Translations under genes and position numbers: made by a program | NCBI RefSeq assembly: GCF_900187115.1 | Contig: NZ_LT906455.1 | Coordinates: 1,736,001 to 1,800,000, forward strand | Direction of reading: 5' to 3' | DNA length: 64,000 nt | Source: Aliarcobacter butzleri | Lineage (GTDB): Bacteria > Campylobacterota > Campylobacteria > Campylobacterales > Arcobacteraceae | Shown here: positions 1-7,568 of the stretch, one piece after another | Position numbering within the stretch: the first letter of the stretch is position 1 | How the letters are laid out: each line of letters begins with the position of its first letter | Notes under the pieces: generated by a model | What the model saw: the letters and a program-made list of their open reading frames with translations, nothing else | The model's database searches: none | Told to the model about the DNA's origin: nothing

Positions 1-124
1 CAAATCTATGAAATTCAAAATTAAACATCAAAAAATGAATATTATTAAAACTAAGCCAAGGAGTTAAAATATATAAACAAAATGTTATAAATAAAGTTGG
101 TGCTAAAACCTGTTTTTTTGCCAT
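1..124 (-). CDS. CcoG/FixG-like membrane protein, N-terminal fragment (partial)
   Basis: An ATG at 124 opens a minus-strand frame that runs off the window after 41 residues with no stop. It begins MAKKQVLAPTLFITFCLYIL, a basic tip followed by a membrane helix, then a TPWLSFNN turn and a Phe-rich stretch. That layout resembles the N-terminus of CcoG/FixG proteins, which are membrane ferredoxin-like copper reductases for cbb3 oxidase, and of the CcoG-like gene at 27638-28951. The diagnostic CxxC cluster motifs would lie outside the window. It overlaps the preceding thioredoxin-like gene by 22 bases, so translation is probably coupled and it belongs to the same operon. The family call is tentative; another small-start membrane protein is possible. 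Confidence 0.45.
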   Translation of the reverse strand, partial: MAKKQVLAPTLFITFCLYILTPWLSFNNIHFLMFNFEFHRF

Positions 125-576
125 AAATCTATCCTTTGTTCTGGTGGTAAAGTACCATTTTCATATAAACCTTGTTGTAAATTTTTAACAAGTTTTGTCA
201 AAAGTAATTCATTAAAAGAGTTATATTTTTTTATTACTTTTAACTCTTTATCAAAAACTAAAATATAAGGAACGCTTTTATCTACACCAAATTTTTTAGA
301 ATCTTCAAAAGAAATAGAATTTGTTTTGAAATTTGAAGTTTGAGATAATATTTTTGGCACTTCTTCATCAACAAAAAATAAAGTAACAAAAACATCACTA
401 TTCTTTTTTGAAAAAGACTCTAAATAATCATTTGTTTTTTGACAAACAGGACACCAAGAAGTTACAAACGCAACTATATTTATTTTATCTTTTTTTAGAA
501 TATCTTCTAAAAAAGGAGCAGCAAATGCCACTCCTTTTAAAACTATTACTAAAAATAAAAGCCTAAAGACTTTCAT
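103..576 (-). CDS. Thioredoxin-like periplasmic thiol protein
   Basis: 157 residues with an N-terminal signal peptide (hydrophobic residues 4-19, ending AFA). A thioredoxin-fold motif follows: the stretch FVTSWCPVCQK at about residues 37-47 holds the redox CPVC pair. Later segments include a VPYILVFDK strand typical of the fold, with the cis-Pro. It therefore probably reduces or exchanges disulfides outside the cytoplasm. It starts one base into the stop of the upstream gene (TAATG) and overlaps the CcoG-like gene downstream. In this operon of heme-c-carrying proteins a likely job is keeping the CxxCH cysteines reduced for heme attachment, as ResA/CcmG proteins do; that role is inferred from context only. 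Confidence 0.7.
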   Translation of the reverse strand: MKVFRLLFLVIVLKGVAFAAPFLEDILKKDKINIVAFVTSWCPVCQKTNDYLESFSKKNSDVFVTLFFVDEEVPKILSQTSNFKTNSISFEDSKKFGVDKSVPYILVFDKELKVIKKYNSFNELLLTKLVKNLQQGLYENGTLPPEQRIDLWQKNRF

Positions 577-1901
577 TATTTAGCCTCTTTTAATTCTAAA
601 ATCCAAGTTGCTAATTTTTTAGCTTCATCTTCACTTACATCTTGAGGTGGCATAGGAATAACATCATATTTATTCTCACTTCCATTCATCATACTTTTTA
701 CTAAAACAGCTACTTCACTATTTTTAGTTGATACCTCTTTAAATGAAGGACCTACTAATTTAACATCTACATTATGACAAGAAAAACACCCTTTAGATTC
801 GGCTAAAACAGCTGGATCATTTAAGTCAAGTGCTGGTTTATTTGCCATTTCTTCTTTATATTTTTTGTATTCAGTTAAAGAAGCATTCATAAAATCTTCA
901 GTTGCTTGAGCTTGAAGAGCAAGTGGTTCAGCAAAAGAAACAACCCTAACACCTTCTCTTGTTGTTGCCATTAAAAAAATCGATAACAATACAAGTGCTA
1001 CTACTCTAAATGCTGATTGAGAAGTTACAACCTCATCTTTAAATTTACTTAATACATATAAAAATGCAACAATCAATAATAATGAAGCAATAAAAGGTAA
1101 ATAAATAAATCCTGTATGCATTAAAGCTTCACTAATTCTTGCAGTAAATACAAAAGGCAATAGTGGCATTACAACTATATTTAAAGGAGTTGCTAATAAA
1201 AACCATTTTTTACCTTGGCTGATTGAAATTTTCCCTATTTCAGTATCACCTCTTTTTACCCATCTAGCTCCAATAAATATCATAACAATACCAGTTGCCA
1301 TAAATGCTGTTAAAAAGAAGTTTAAAAGTCTAAATCCAGTAACTGGAGTAAACATAATTTCCCAAATATTATTTATACTTGCAAAAAGTTCTGGTTGCAT
1401 ATAAAGATTTGACATTGACATAAATATAAATGGCAGTGTGAAAAATGCTAATACAGCTGATAATCCAATTGCTATATGAAAACCTTTATGATTTTGTAAA
1501 GCATGCCAAGAAAATTTATAAGCATAAGATAATAAGAACGCAATAATATTTCCATAAATTATATGTAAAATATGCGGACTAATTTTTAAAATTGCTGTAT
1601 AAAAAAATCCAGTAAAAAGTACAGAGATTACAAGTAATGGAGCAACTCCCCATAAAGCACCCATATTTTCTGAAACTGTTGTATAGTTTGTCATTCTATA
1701 AGCAAACTTATCATAGTTTGAATCTTTTTTAAATACACCCATAATATTATAAATAACAGAAGCAGTTGAAGCTCCAATTAACATATAAATAAAACAAATA
1801 TGTACAACAAAAACTATAATTCCTAAAATACTAAAAAACTCTAAAGGTAAACCTAAAGTTGGTGTAATTAATGGAATATCAAATGGTAATTTCCAATTCA
1901 T
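576..1901 (-). CDS. Cytochrome bd superfamily-like membrane subunit with C-terminal cytochrome c domain (subunit A)
   Basis: 441 residues: about nine hydrophobic helices over residues 20-320, then a soluble C-terminal domain with one heme-c site (CFSCH, about residue 372) and a downstream MPPQ methionine ligand candidate. A conserved-looking glutamate sits in the third helix region (TVSENMG). The plan is that of CydA-like proteins of the cytochrome bd superfamily that carry a fused cytochrome c rather than a clear quinol loop. Such a subunit would pass electrons from periplasmic cytochrome c to a heme b/d site in the membrane. The ATG overlaps the stop of the upstream sister gene by four bases (ATGA), and an AAGGAG site lies seven bases before it. 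The family call is from architecture; substrate and reaction are inferred. Confidence 0.55.
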   Translation of the reverse strand: MNWKLPFDIPLITPTLGLPLEFFSILGIIVFVVHICFIYMLIGASTASVIYNIMGVFKKDSNYDKFAYRMTNYTTVSENMGALWGVAPLLVISVLFTGFFYTAILKISPHILHIIYGNIIAFLLSYAYKFSWHALQNHKGFHIAIGLSAVLAFFTLPFIFMSMSNLYMQPELFASINNIWEIMFTPVTGFRLLNFFLTAFMATGIVMIFIGARWVKRGDTEIGKISISQGKKWFLLATPLNIVVMPLLPFVFTARISEALMHTGFIYLPFIASLLLIVAFLYVLSKFKDEVVTSQSAFRVVALVLLSIFLMATTREGVRVVSFAEPLALQAQATEDFMNASLTEYKKYKEEMANKPALDLNDPAVLAESKGCFSCHNVDVKLVGPSFKEVSTKNSEVAVLVKSMMNGSENKYDVIPMPPQDVSEDEAKKLATWILELKEAK

Positions 1902-3292
1902 TTTATAACTCCTTTAGTGTTTAAAGATTTAACATAAGCTGCTAACGCATCTTTTTCAGCTTCAGTTCCTACAAATGGAGGCATATATGGAGTTCCACCA
2001 CCTGGAAGATTATTTAATCTATTTCTAATAGCATCATGTGACCAACCAGTTGTTAAACCTTTTAATCCATTAATACCATTTTCAGTGTGACAGATACGAC
2101 ACTCTATTTGATAAATTGATTTACCAACTTCTAAAATATTTGATTTATCTTCATTTACAACTTTTTTGCTTTCATCTAAGAAAACAGCGTGTTTTAAAAT
2201 TCCCACTTTATTTAAATATGGAACATCTGTTGTTCTAATACCATTTGAATACATATAGTTATAAATTAAAAAAGGTTTTCGTATAAACTCTCTTACTCTT
2301 TCTTCATATCCCCAAAGAACTAAAAATCCAGCAACCATTAAACTTGCTGCTAAATATGGCATTCTTTTTGGTGAAAAATAAGCGATTATTGTTGTAACAA
2401 TAATTGAACCACCAACGCCAATAGCCATTAGATACATTAAATCAAATCTATCTTCAAAAGCTCTTGTCATAACAGCAGTTGGAATCATAGAAAGTGCAGC
2501 AGCAGGAATTTCTGTATAATACCAATAACCAAAAATAGCACTTATTGGAACAGTTATTAACATAATTGCCGCTAAAAACTTAATAAGTCTAGCTTTTGCT
2601 TCTTTATCTTCTTCATTTTTTGAAAAAGTTGCAATTATCCAAGTCCACATAATTGCAAGTGCAGCTGCAAATGCAATAGATGTAAATGTTCTAAATGCTA
2701 AAGAAGGCCACCAAGTTGGATTAAATAAAGCATTATTATAATCTACATTTCCAGGATAAACTTCAGGATCTACCCAAGGTTGTCCATCAAAATTTGGAGT
2801 TAACATAAATGCTAAAATTGCAGTGATAATAACCATTGTTAACCATGAAGAAATAGCATAATAAACACCAAATCTAACAGTTTTCGCTCTTCCCTCTGGC
2901 GTTTGTTGATTTTTCTTCCAAGTCATAAACAATAGTAAAAGAAGAACAACTTCAAAGTTAAATACTATCCACTCAATAAACCATTTCCAAAAAAATACTC
3001 TAATTAATCCACCAATTGCATTTGGACTTAAAATATTTGCATGTATCCACATACCAACACCTGTTAATGCACCAACTGAAGTAGAAATAATAAAAAATAC
3101 CATAACAACTTTATAAATTAAATTATAAGCTTGCATATCGTTTTTCTTATTTGCCCACCAAGCTAAAGCAGCAAGAACAACTGAACCTCCAACTGCACCT
3201 CCATGAGATACAAAGACATGGATAATTGCATTTATTGCCATCAACATTCTTTGCCCTATAAAAGGCATTTCAAATATGGGGTAATCGAACAT
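1898..3292 (-). CDS. Cytochrome bd superfamily-like membrane subunit with C-terminal cytochrome c domain (subunit B)
   Basis: 464 residues. Ten or so hydrophobic helices are followed by a heme-c domain (CRICH, about residue 400) with a PYMPPF candidate Met ligand. The stretch GVGMWIHANILSP and the two glutamates in FIEWIVFNFE, seven residues apart, recall the E99/E107 pair of E. coli CydA, where the spacing is eight. Together with the next gene it looks like a two-subunit heme oxidoreductase in which both subunits have their own cytochrome c. A frame-open TTG lies six bases upstream at 3298, but the AGGAGG site sits only one base before it and seven before the ATG at 3292, so the ATG is chosen. 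First structural gene of the operon, 87 bases after the response regulator. Confidence 0.55.
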   Translation of the reverse strand: MFDYPIFEMPFIGQRMLMAINAIIHVFVSHGGAVGGSVVLAALAWWANKKNDMQAYNLIYKVVMVFFIISTSVGALTGVGMWIHANILSPNAIGGLIRVFFWKWFIEWIVFNFEVVLLLLLFMTWKKNQQTPEGRAKTVRFGVYYAISSWLTMVIITAILAFMLTPNFDGQPWVDPEVYPGNVDYNNALFNPTWWPSLAFRTFTSIAFAAALAIMWTWIIATFSKNEEDKEAKARLIKFLAAIMLITVPISAIFGYWYYTEIPAAALSMIPTAVMTRAFEDRFDLMYLMAIGVGGSIIVTTIIAYFSPKRMPYLAASLMVAGFLVLWGYEERVREFIRKPFLIYNYMYSNGIRTTDVPYLNKVGILKHAVFLDESKKVVNEDKSNILEVGKSIYQIECRICHTENGINGLKGLTTGWSHDAIRNRLNNLPGGGTPYMPPFVGTEAEKDALAAYVKSLNTKGVIK

Positions 3293-3299
3293 ACCCAAT

Positions 3300-3305
3300 C
3301 CTCCT
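3300..3305 (-). promoter_or_regulatory. Shine-Dalgarno AGGAGG deciding the start of the bd-like subunit B
   Basis: On the minus strand AGGAGG precedes ATG 3292 by seven bases. It is one of the strongest ribosome-binding sites in the window and excludes the in-frame TTG at 3298, which it nearly touches. Confidence 0.75.
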
Positions 3306-3379
3306 GTTTATTTATTTGCTTAATGCAAACGGTATTTTAGATATGCAGTGTTAATTATTCGTTTGTAGTATTTGATAAG

Positions 3380-4045
3380 TTATATGTTGATTTTGTAGCC
3401 ACTTACTCGGTTTGATAAAATAATATCATTTCCTAAAAGCTGTCTAATTTTATGAATATGAAAACGAATTACTCCATTTTTACTATCGCTACAAGCTGGA
3501 TATACCTCTTTTTCTAAATCTTCAGAAGAGACAAAAATATCTCTAAATTTAAGTAAATAATCTAAAATCAATAAAGGTTTTTCTCCTAAAATAATCTCAT
3601 CATTATCTACTAAAATTTTTTTATTAAATATCCCATATTTTATATTTTTCTTTAAAGTTATGAAATCAGAATGAACTTTAAACTGTCTTCTAATAAGTGC
3701 TTTTATCCTTAAAATTATTTCATCTTCATCTACATTTCTTATAACACACTCATCGCAACCTGATATAAAAGATGGTTTTATCATACTTGAAATTGAGGCT
3801 ATTACCATTTTCATAGTCATATCATGGCACTCATTTAATAATTTTATTAATTGAAATCGTGGAATTGCTTTCTCTTCATTTATATTCAATAAATATAAAT
3901 CATATAAGTTATAATAAATAGATTCTAAAAATTCATCATTATTACTACAAATATCTACCAAAAAGTCATTATTTTTTAAAATCTCTATAATTTGAGAAAT
4001 GGATTTATCATTACTTTCTAAAACTAAAATTCTTATTGCTTTCAA
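3380..4045 (-). CDS. OmpR-type response regulator with a degenerate receiver domain
   Basis: 221 residues. Residues 1-120 have the receiver fold pattern, but the acidic pocket is changed: the usual paired acids are replaced by ESND (10-13). The phosphoacceptor position in LYLLNIN is Asn (about residue 54) instead of Asp, and the conserved Lys is Arg (CVIRN). Residues 130-221 form a winged helix of the Trans_reg_C type (VIRFHIHKIRQLLG recognition helix, SGYKINI wing). It probably binds DNA without classic phosphorylation, like other atypical OmpR members. The start is TTG, with GGAG about eight bases upstream. No kinase gene is adjacent. It is transcribed towards the bd-like operon and may control it or share its transcript. 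Confidence 0.8.
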   Translation of the reverse strand: MKAIRILVLESNDKSISQIIEILKNNDFLVDICSNNDEFLESIYYNLYDLYLLNINEEKAIPRFQLIKLLNECHDMTMKMVIASISSMIKPSFISGCDECVIRNVDEDEIILRIKALIRRQFKVHSDFITLKKNIKYGIFNKKILVDNDEIILGEKPLLILDYLLKFRDIFVSSEDLEKEVYPACSDSKNGVIRFHIHKIRQLLGNDIILSNRVSGYKINI

Positions 4046-4154
4046 TAATTTTCTCCAAAATTTTACATAACCACTAGCATTTTAAAATAAATCTATTAAT
4101 TATCTGTTAGTTAAGGTTTAGTAAAATCCTCAAAAAATGCATTTTGGAAAAATT

Positions 4155-4709
4155 ATGATAAAACAAGCAAATAAAAATAGTATTACAAATATTTCAACTC
4201 TTATTTATGATGCAATTCATGATATTGCAAACACTTTAACTGGTGAAAATGAAGATAAAAAAATTTTAGAAACTTTGGATTATTATATAAAAATGGATGT
4301 TTGTAGGCTTAGTTATAACAATATTTATACTTATGAAACAAATAACCAAATAGTTGGTCTTTTATTAGCATACAATTCAAATGATGTAGAAAAACTAGAC
4401 TCTCCTATGATTGAACATTTAAAAAGAAAAAATATTTTTTTAGATTCATTTGAAAAAGAGTGTTTTGAAGATGAATTTTATATAGATACAGTTAGTGTAA
4501 GTCCTAGCTTTCAAGGAAGAGGAATAGCAAAAGAGCTGTTTAGTTTTGCCGAACAAAAAGCAAAAGAGTTAGATTTTGGAAAACTTTCACTTTTAGTTGA
4601 TTTTGAAAATCCAAAAGCAAAAGCTTTATATGAAAGATTAGGATTTCAAGATAATGAAATCCTAAAAGTTTCAGGAAGCAACTTTTATCATATGATAAAA
4701 GAGATTTAA
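4155..4709 (+). CDS. GNAT family N-acetyltransferase
   Basis: 184 residues from the ATG at 4155 (MIKQANKNSI). The acetyl-CoA-binding motif A is clear: the run VSVSPSFQGRGIAKELF contains the QGRGIA pyrophosphate loop, and ENPKAKALYERLGF is the C-terminal strand-helix typical of the family. It would transfer an acetyl group to an amine; the substrate is not predictable. An in-frame ATG six codons earlier (4137) exists, but a GGAAA site lies just before 4155 and the family usually starts directly with the IKQA-like strand. It is a single gene, convergent with the NicO gene, and the ends overlap by four bases. Confidence 0.85.
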   Translation: MIKQANKNSITNISTLIYDAIHDIANTLTGENEDKKILETLDYYIKMDVCRLSYNNIYTYETNNQIVGLLLAYNSNDVEKLDSPMIEHLKRKNIFLDSFEKECFEDEFYIDTVSVSPSFQGRGIAKELFSFAEQKAKELDFGKLSLLVDFENPKAKALYERLGFQDNEILKVSGSNFYHMIKEI

Positions 4710-6148
4710 AAAATCTTCGAACTCAAAAGTAATAATAAAGCCAAAATAAACATAAAAATAGGTGCAAGTATCTCTAAAATATTTATAATTTTTGAAGATT
4801 TTGAAGACATTTTATGAATACTTACTCCTAAAAATGATGAAGCGAAAATCACAACAGCCATTCCAAGACTTATACTAATACTTGCTAAAAATACTGCAAA
4901 ATAAGTTTTTAGTAAAAAAGCATAAACAAAAAGTAAAACTGTTCCTGGACAAGGAACTATTCCGGCTGTTAAAACAAAAATCAAATCTTGTTTTTTACTT
5001 CTTTTTTGAAGTAAAATAGGTTTATTTTGAGTCAATTTCACAAAATTCTGATTTTGTGGTTTTATATCAAATTTTGTACTTTTTAACTCTACACTACAAG
5101 AGACACAAGAACAAGACTTTTTCTTTACTTTTTTATATAAAATGTATAAAGCTAAAAACATAATAATAACTGCACTTAAAGCTGTAATATAAGTAACACT
5201 ATTTTCTATAAAATTATTCAAGACACTTTGAAGTATTAAAACTGAAATAAGCACTATAATTAAAGCCCCAATTATATGAACAAAAGCGGTAAATAAAGAG
5301 ATAATAAAAGCTTCAAAATAAGAACTTTTTTGTGAAGAAAAATATGAAAATGCCAAAGCTTTTCCATGACCAGGACCAAGAGCGTGAACAACTCCATAAA
5401 TAAAAGATGCCATAAGTAAAAAAACTAAAGCAATTTTATCTCCATTTTCAATATCCACTAAATACTTTTTTATATTATTTGTAAAAATATCTAAAAAGTT
5501 CTCTTTTTTAGGTTCTTCATAGATTTTCTCTTTCTCTTCAACTTTTTCTATTTTTTGAACAATAACTTCATTTTGTATCTGTTGAACTGTTAAAGATGGT
5601 GCATTTATAGTATAAGTTACTTCACTTATATTTGTACTTTTTTTAACTTCATAAGGAGTATCAAATTTTTGTTTTTCATCTTGAAAGATTATAAAAAAAT
5701 AGCCTTCTTTATCAAATACTCTAATATTTAAAATATTTTTATCATAAAGTTTGTAGTTTAAAGTAATATTATAATCAAAATTCAAAATTCCATTTTTAAA
5801 ACTCATTTTATAATCTTGAACTTCAAAAGGAATACTTTGTCCATCAGTTTTATTATCATAAGATATAGTTGTTAGGAAATTCCTTGGTTCTAAATAGTTT
5901 AATAAAGCATCTTCAATAAATTTCAACTCTTTTTTGTCAAAAGTTCCATCTAAATTTAAGTCATATATTTGTAATAATTCATCAGAAAATTGTTTTGCAA
6001 AAGTCCAATTTATGCTTAATGTTTTAATATTTTGATTATCTGTTTTTATATGTGTAGAAACATGTGTTCTTGGAGTATAAACTGAACATAAAGAGCATCC
6101 AAAAAGGATACTCTTAAAAAGAATAATTGTTAAAAAAAATCGTATCAT
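4706..6148 (-). CDS. NicO/RcnA-type metal permease with N-terminal DUF1007 domain
   Basis: 480 residues. After a short signal segment, residues 20-190 match the DUF1007 pattern, including an EF-hand-like stretch LNLDGTFDKKEL. A membrane part follows with the family signatures HALGPGHGKA and GIVPCPGT. Between helices lies a Lys/Cys-rich loop (KKKSCSCVSC) that could hold metal. NicO proteins move nickel, cobalt or related divalent ions. Here the gene follows a zinc-type binding protein, with start and stop overlapping by four bases, and a Fur-family regulator is divergent, so zinc is a plausible substrate. Import versus export cannot be decided from sequence. Confidence 0.8.
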   Translation of the reverse strand: MIRFFLTIILFKSILFGCSLCSVYTPRTHVSTHIKTDNQNIKTLSINWTFAKQFSDELLQIYDLNLDGTFDKKELKFIEDALLNYLEPRNFLTTISYDNKTDGQSIPFEVQDYKMSFKNGILNFDYNITLNYKLYDKNILNIRVFDKEGYFFIIFQDEKQKFDTPYEVKKSTNISEVTYTINAPSLTVQQIQNEVIVQKIEKVEEKEKIYEEPKKENFLDIFTNNIKKYLVDIENGDKIALVFLLMASFIYGVVHALGPGHGKALAFSYFSSQKSSYFEAFIISLFTAFVHIIGALIIVLISVLILQSVLNNFIENSVTYITALSAVIIMFLALYILYKKVKKKSCSCVSCSVELKSTKFDIKPQNQNFVKLTQNKPILLQKRSKKQDLIFVLTAGIVPCPGTVLLFVYAFLLKTYFAVFLASISISLGMAVVIFASSFLGVSIHKMSSKSSKIINILEILAPIFMFILALLLLLSSKIF

Positions 6149-7071
6149 TTATAACTATTTGCAATCTCTTTTGCTGTTTTTAAAAGGTCATTTTTCCAAT
6201 CACCACTTAAAGGGTCAATAGAAACTACATTTGCACCAATACTTTGAGAAATAGTTTTTGCACTTTTTTGCGAAAATTGAGGAGCAACAAACACTATTTT
6301 TATATCATGTTTTTTTGCCTCTTCAACAAGTTTTACTAACTCATTTGGTTTTGGCTCTTTTCCTTCCATTTCAATAGATATTTGCTCTAAGTCATATCTT
6401 TTAGCAAAGTATCCCCAAGATGGATGAAATACCATAAAAGCTTTATCTTTATAAGGTGCTAAAATATTTTTTATCTCCGTATCTAAACTATCAAGTTCTT
6501 TTACAAACTCTTCATAATTTGCTTTATAAAAATCACTATTTTTTTGATCAATTTTTAACATAGCTTCATAAATATTTTTTGCTTGAACTTTTACAGAAAT
6601 TGGATCTAACCAAGTATGTGGGTCTAAACCTGATTCGTCATGATCATGTTCAGCATGTTTTTCATGCTCGTGCTCATGTTCGTGATGTGCATGACCTTCG
6701 TGTTCATGTTCATTTTCATCCTCTTCATCATGGTGTTTATGTGCAACCATAGGAATTCTTTCTATTCCAACAGTAGTGTCAACAAATAAAGTATCTTTTG
6801 CATTTTGTTTAAATTTTCCTATCCATGCTTGTTCACTTGGATCACCAACTAAAAAATAAGCTTTTGAAGAAGCTAAAGATTTCATTTGAGAAGGTTTTGG
6901 CTCAAAATTATGAGGAGAACTTCCTGGTTTTACCATAACATTTATATCAAATTTATCTTTTACTATTTTTTCTACAAAATATTTTTGTGGCAAAATATTT
7001 ACTGTTAATTGTGGTTTATTTGCATATAAAAATGAAGCAAAAACCAAAAATAAAACTAAAAATTTTTTCAT
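6145..7071 (-). CDS. ZnuA-like periplasmic metal-binding protein (cluster A-I SBP)
   Basis: 308 residues with a signal peptide (residues 1-17). Metal ligands of the family are visible: His in SSPHNFEP, His in LDPHTWLDP, His in VFHPSWGYF, and a C-terminal Asp in SIDPLSGDW. Between the first two lies a loop of about 45 residues (roughly 110-155) made mostly of His, Glu and Asp, as in zinc-specific ZnuA proteins. It delivers Zn(II), or possibly Mn(II), in the periplasm. Normally the partners are ZnuB and ZnuC, but no ABC permease or ATPase is nearby; the next gene is a NicO permease. A divergent regulator and two palindromes upstream suggest metal-controlled transcription. Confidence 0.85.
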   Translation of the reverse strand: MKKFLVLFLVFASFLYANKPQLTVNILPQKYFVEKIVKDKFDINVMVKPGSSPHNFEPKPSQMKSLASSKAYFLVGDPSEQAWIGKFKQNAKDTLFVDTTVGIERIPMVAHKHHDEEDENEHEHEGHAHHEHEHEHEKHAEHDHDESGLDPHTWLDPISVKVQAKNIYEAMLKIDQKNSDFYKANYEEFVKELDSLDTEIKNILAPYKDKAFMVFHPSWGYFAKRYDLEQISIEMEGKEPKPNELVKLVEEAKKHDIKIVFVAPQFSQKSAKTISQSIGANVVSIDPLSGDWKNDLLKTAKEIANSYK

Positions 7072-7092
7072 TTTTTTCCTTTCTTTATTTTA

Positions 7093-7107
7093 TGCAACCT
7101 AGTTGCA
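7093..7107. promoter_or_regulatory. Operator palindrome, copy 1 (TGCAAC-N3-GTTGCA)
   Basis: TGCAACCTAGTTGCA has perfect 6-base arms around a 3-base spacer. It lies 22 bases before the ZnuA-like start. A near copy sits 49 bases away, beside the divergent Fur-family gene, which fits autoregulation by that protein. Confidence 0.7.
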
Positions 7108-7141
7108 ATTAAGTTGAAAGTTTAATCTTTTTAATCTTTAA

Positions 7142-7156
7142 TGCAACTTAGTTGTA
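7142..7156. promoter_or_regulatory. Operator palindrome, copy 2 (TGCAAC-N3-GTTGTA)
   Basis: TGCAACTTAGTTGTA differs from copy 1 at two positions, one in the spacer and one in the right arm. It ends 37 bases before the Fur-family start and overlaps a possible minus-10 (TAAAAT), so binding would block transcription. Confidence 0.65.
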
Positions 7157-7193
7157 AAATGATTTTAAAAAAAATTTTGATACAATCTTTGTT

Positions 7194-7568
7194 ATGAATA
7201 TAACAGACTTTACTCACATAAAACTTACAAACGCAAGAAAAGCAATTTTAGAGGTATTAATAGACTCAAATAAACCTTTATCTTACGAAGATATAAAAGA
7301 TTTTATATCTATGGACAAAGCAACTTTTTATAGAAACGTAGCTATCTTTGAAGAGGAAAATCTTATAAATTCATTTGAATCAAATGATAAAAAAAGATAT
7401 TTTGAAATCAAAAAAAACCAACATTCTCACTTTATATGCACTAATTGTTCAAAAATTGAGTGTATTCATGAAAAATTAAACTTAACACTTCCAGAATACA
7501 AAATCGAAAATATTATTATTAAAGGTATTTGTAAAGAGTGTTTAAAAAAGGAAAAAAATGAAAAATAG
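7194..7568 (+). CDS. Fur-family metalloregulator, Zur-like by context
   Basis: 124 residues. The N-terminal winged helix carries a typical recognition segment (SMDKATFYRNVAIFEEENLI). The C-terminal dimerisation half has HSHFICTNCSKIEC and KGICKECLKK, whose two CxxC pairs form the structural zinc site. It lacks the HHDH cluster of the global Fur at 36038-36487, so its sensor site differs. Its divergent neighbours are a ZnuA-like protein and a NicO permease, and paired palindromes lie between, so regulation by zinc is the best guess; nickel or peroxide sensing cannot be excluded. Its last 11 bases overlap nhaA. Confidence 0.8.
   Translation: MNITDFTHIKLTNARKAILEVLIDSNKPLSYEDIKDFISMDKATFYRNVAIFEEENLINSFESNDKKRYFEIKKNQHSHFICTNCSKIECIHEKLNLTLPEYKIENIIIKGICKECLKKEKNEK

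Noticed and set aside
4137-4154. Earlier ATG for the acetyltransferase
   Set aside because: No ribosome site before it, whereas GGAAA precedes the ATG at 4155.
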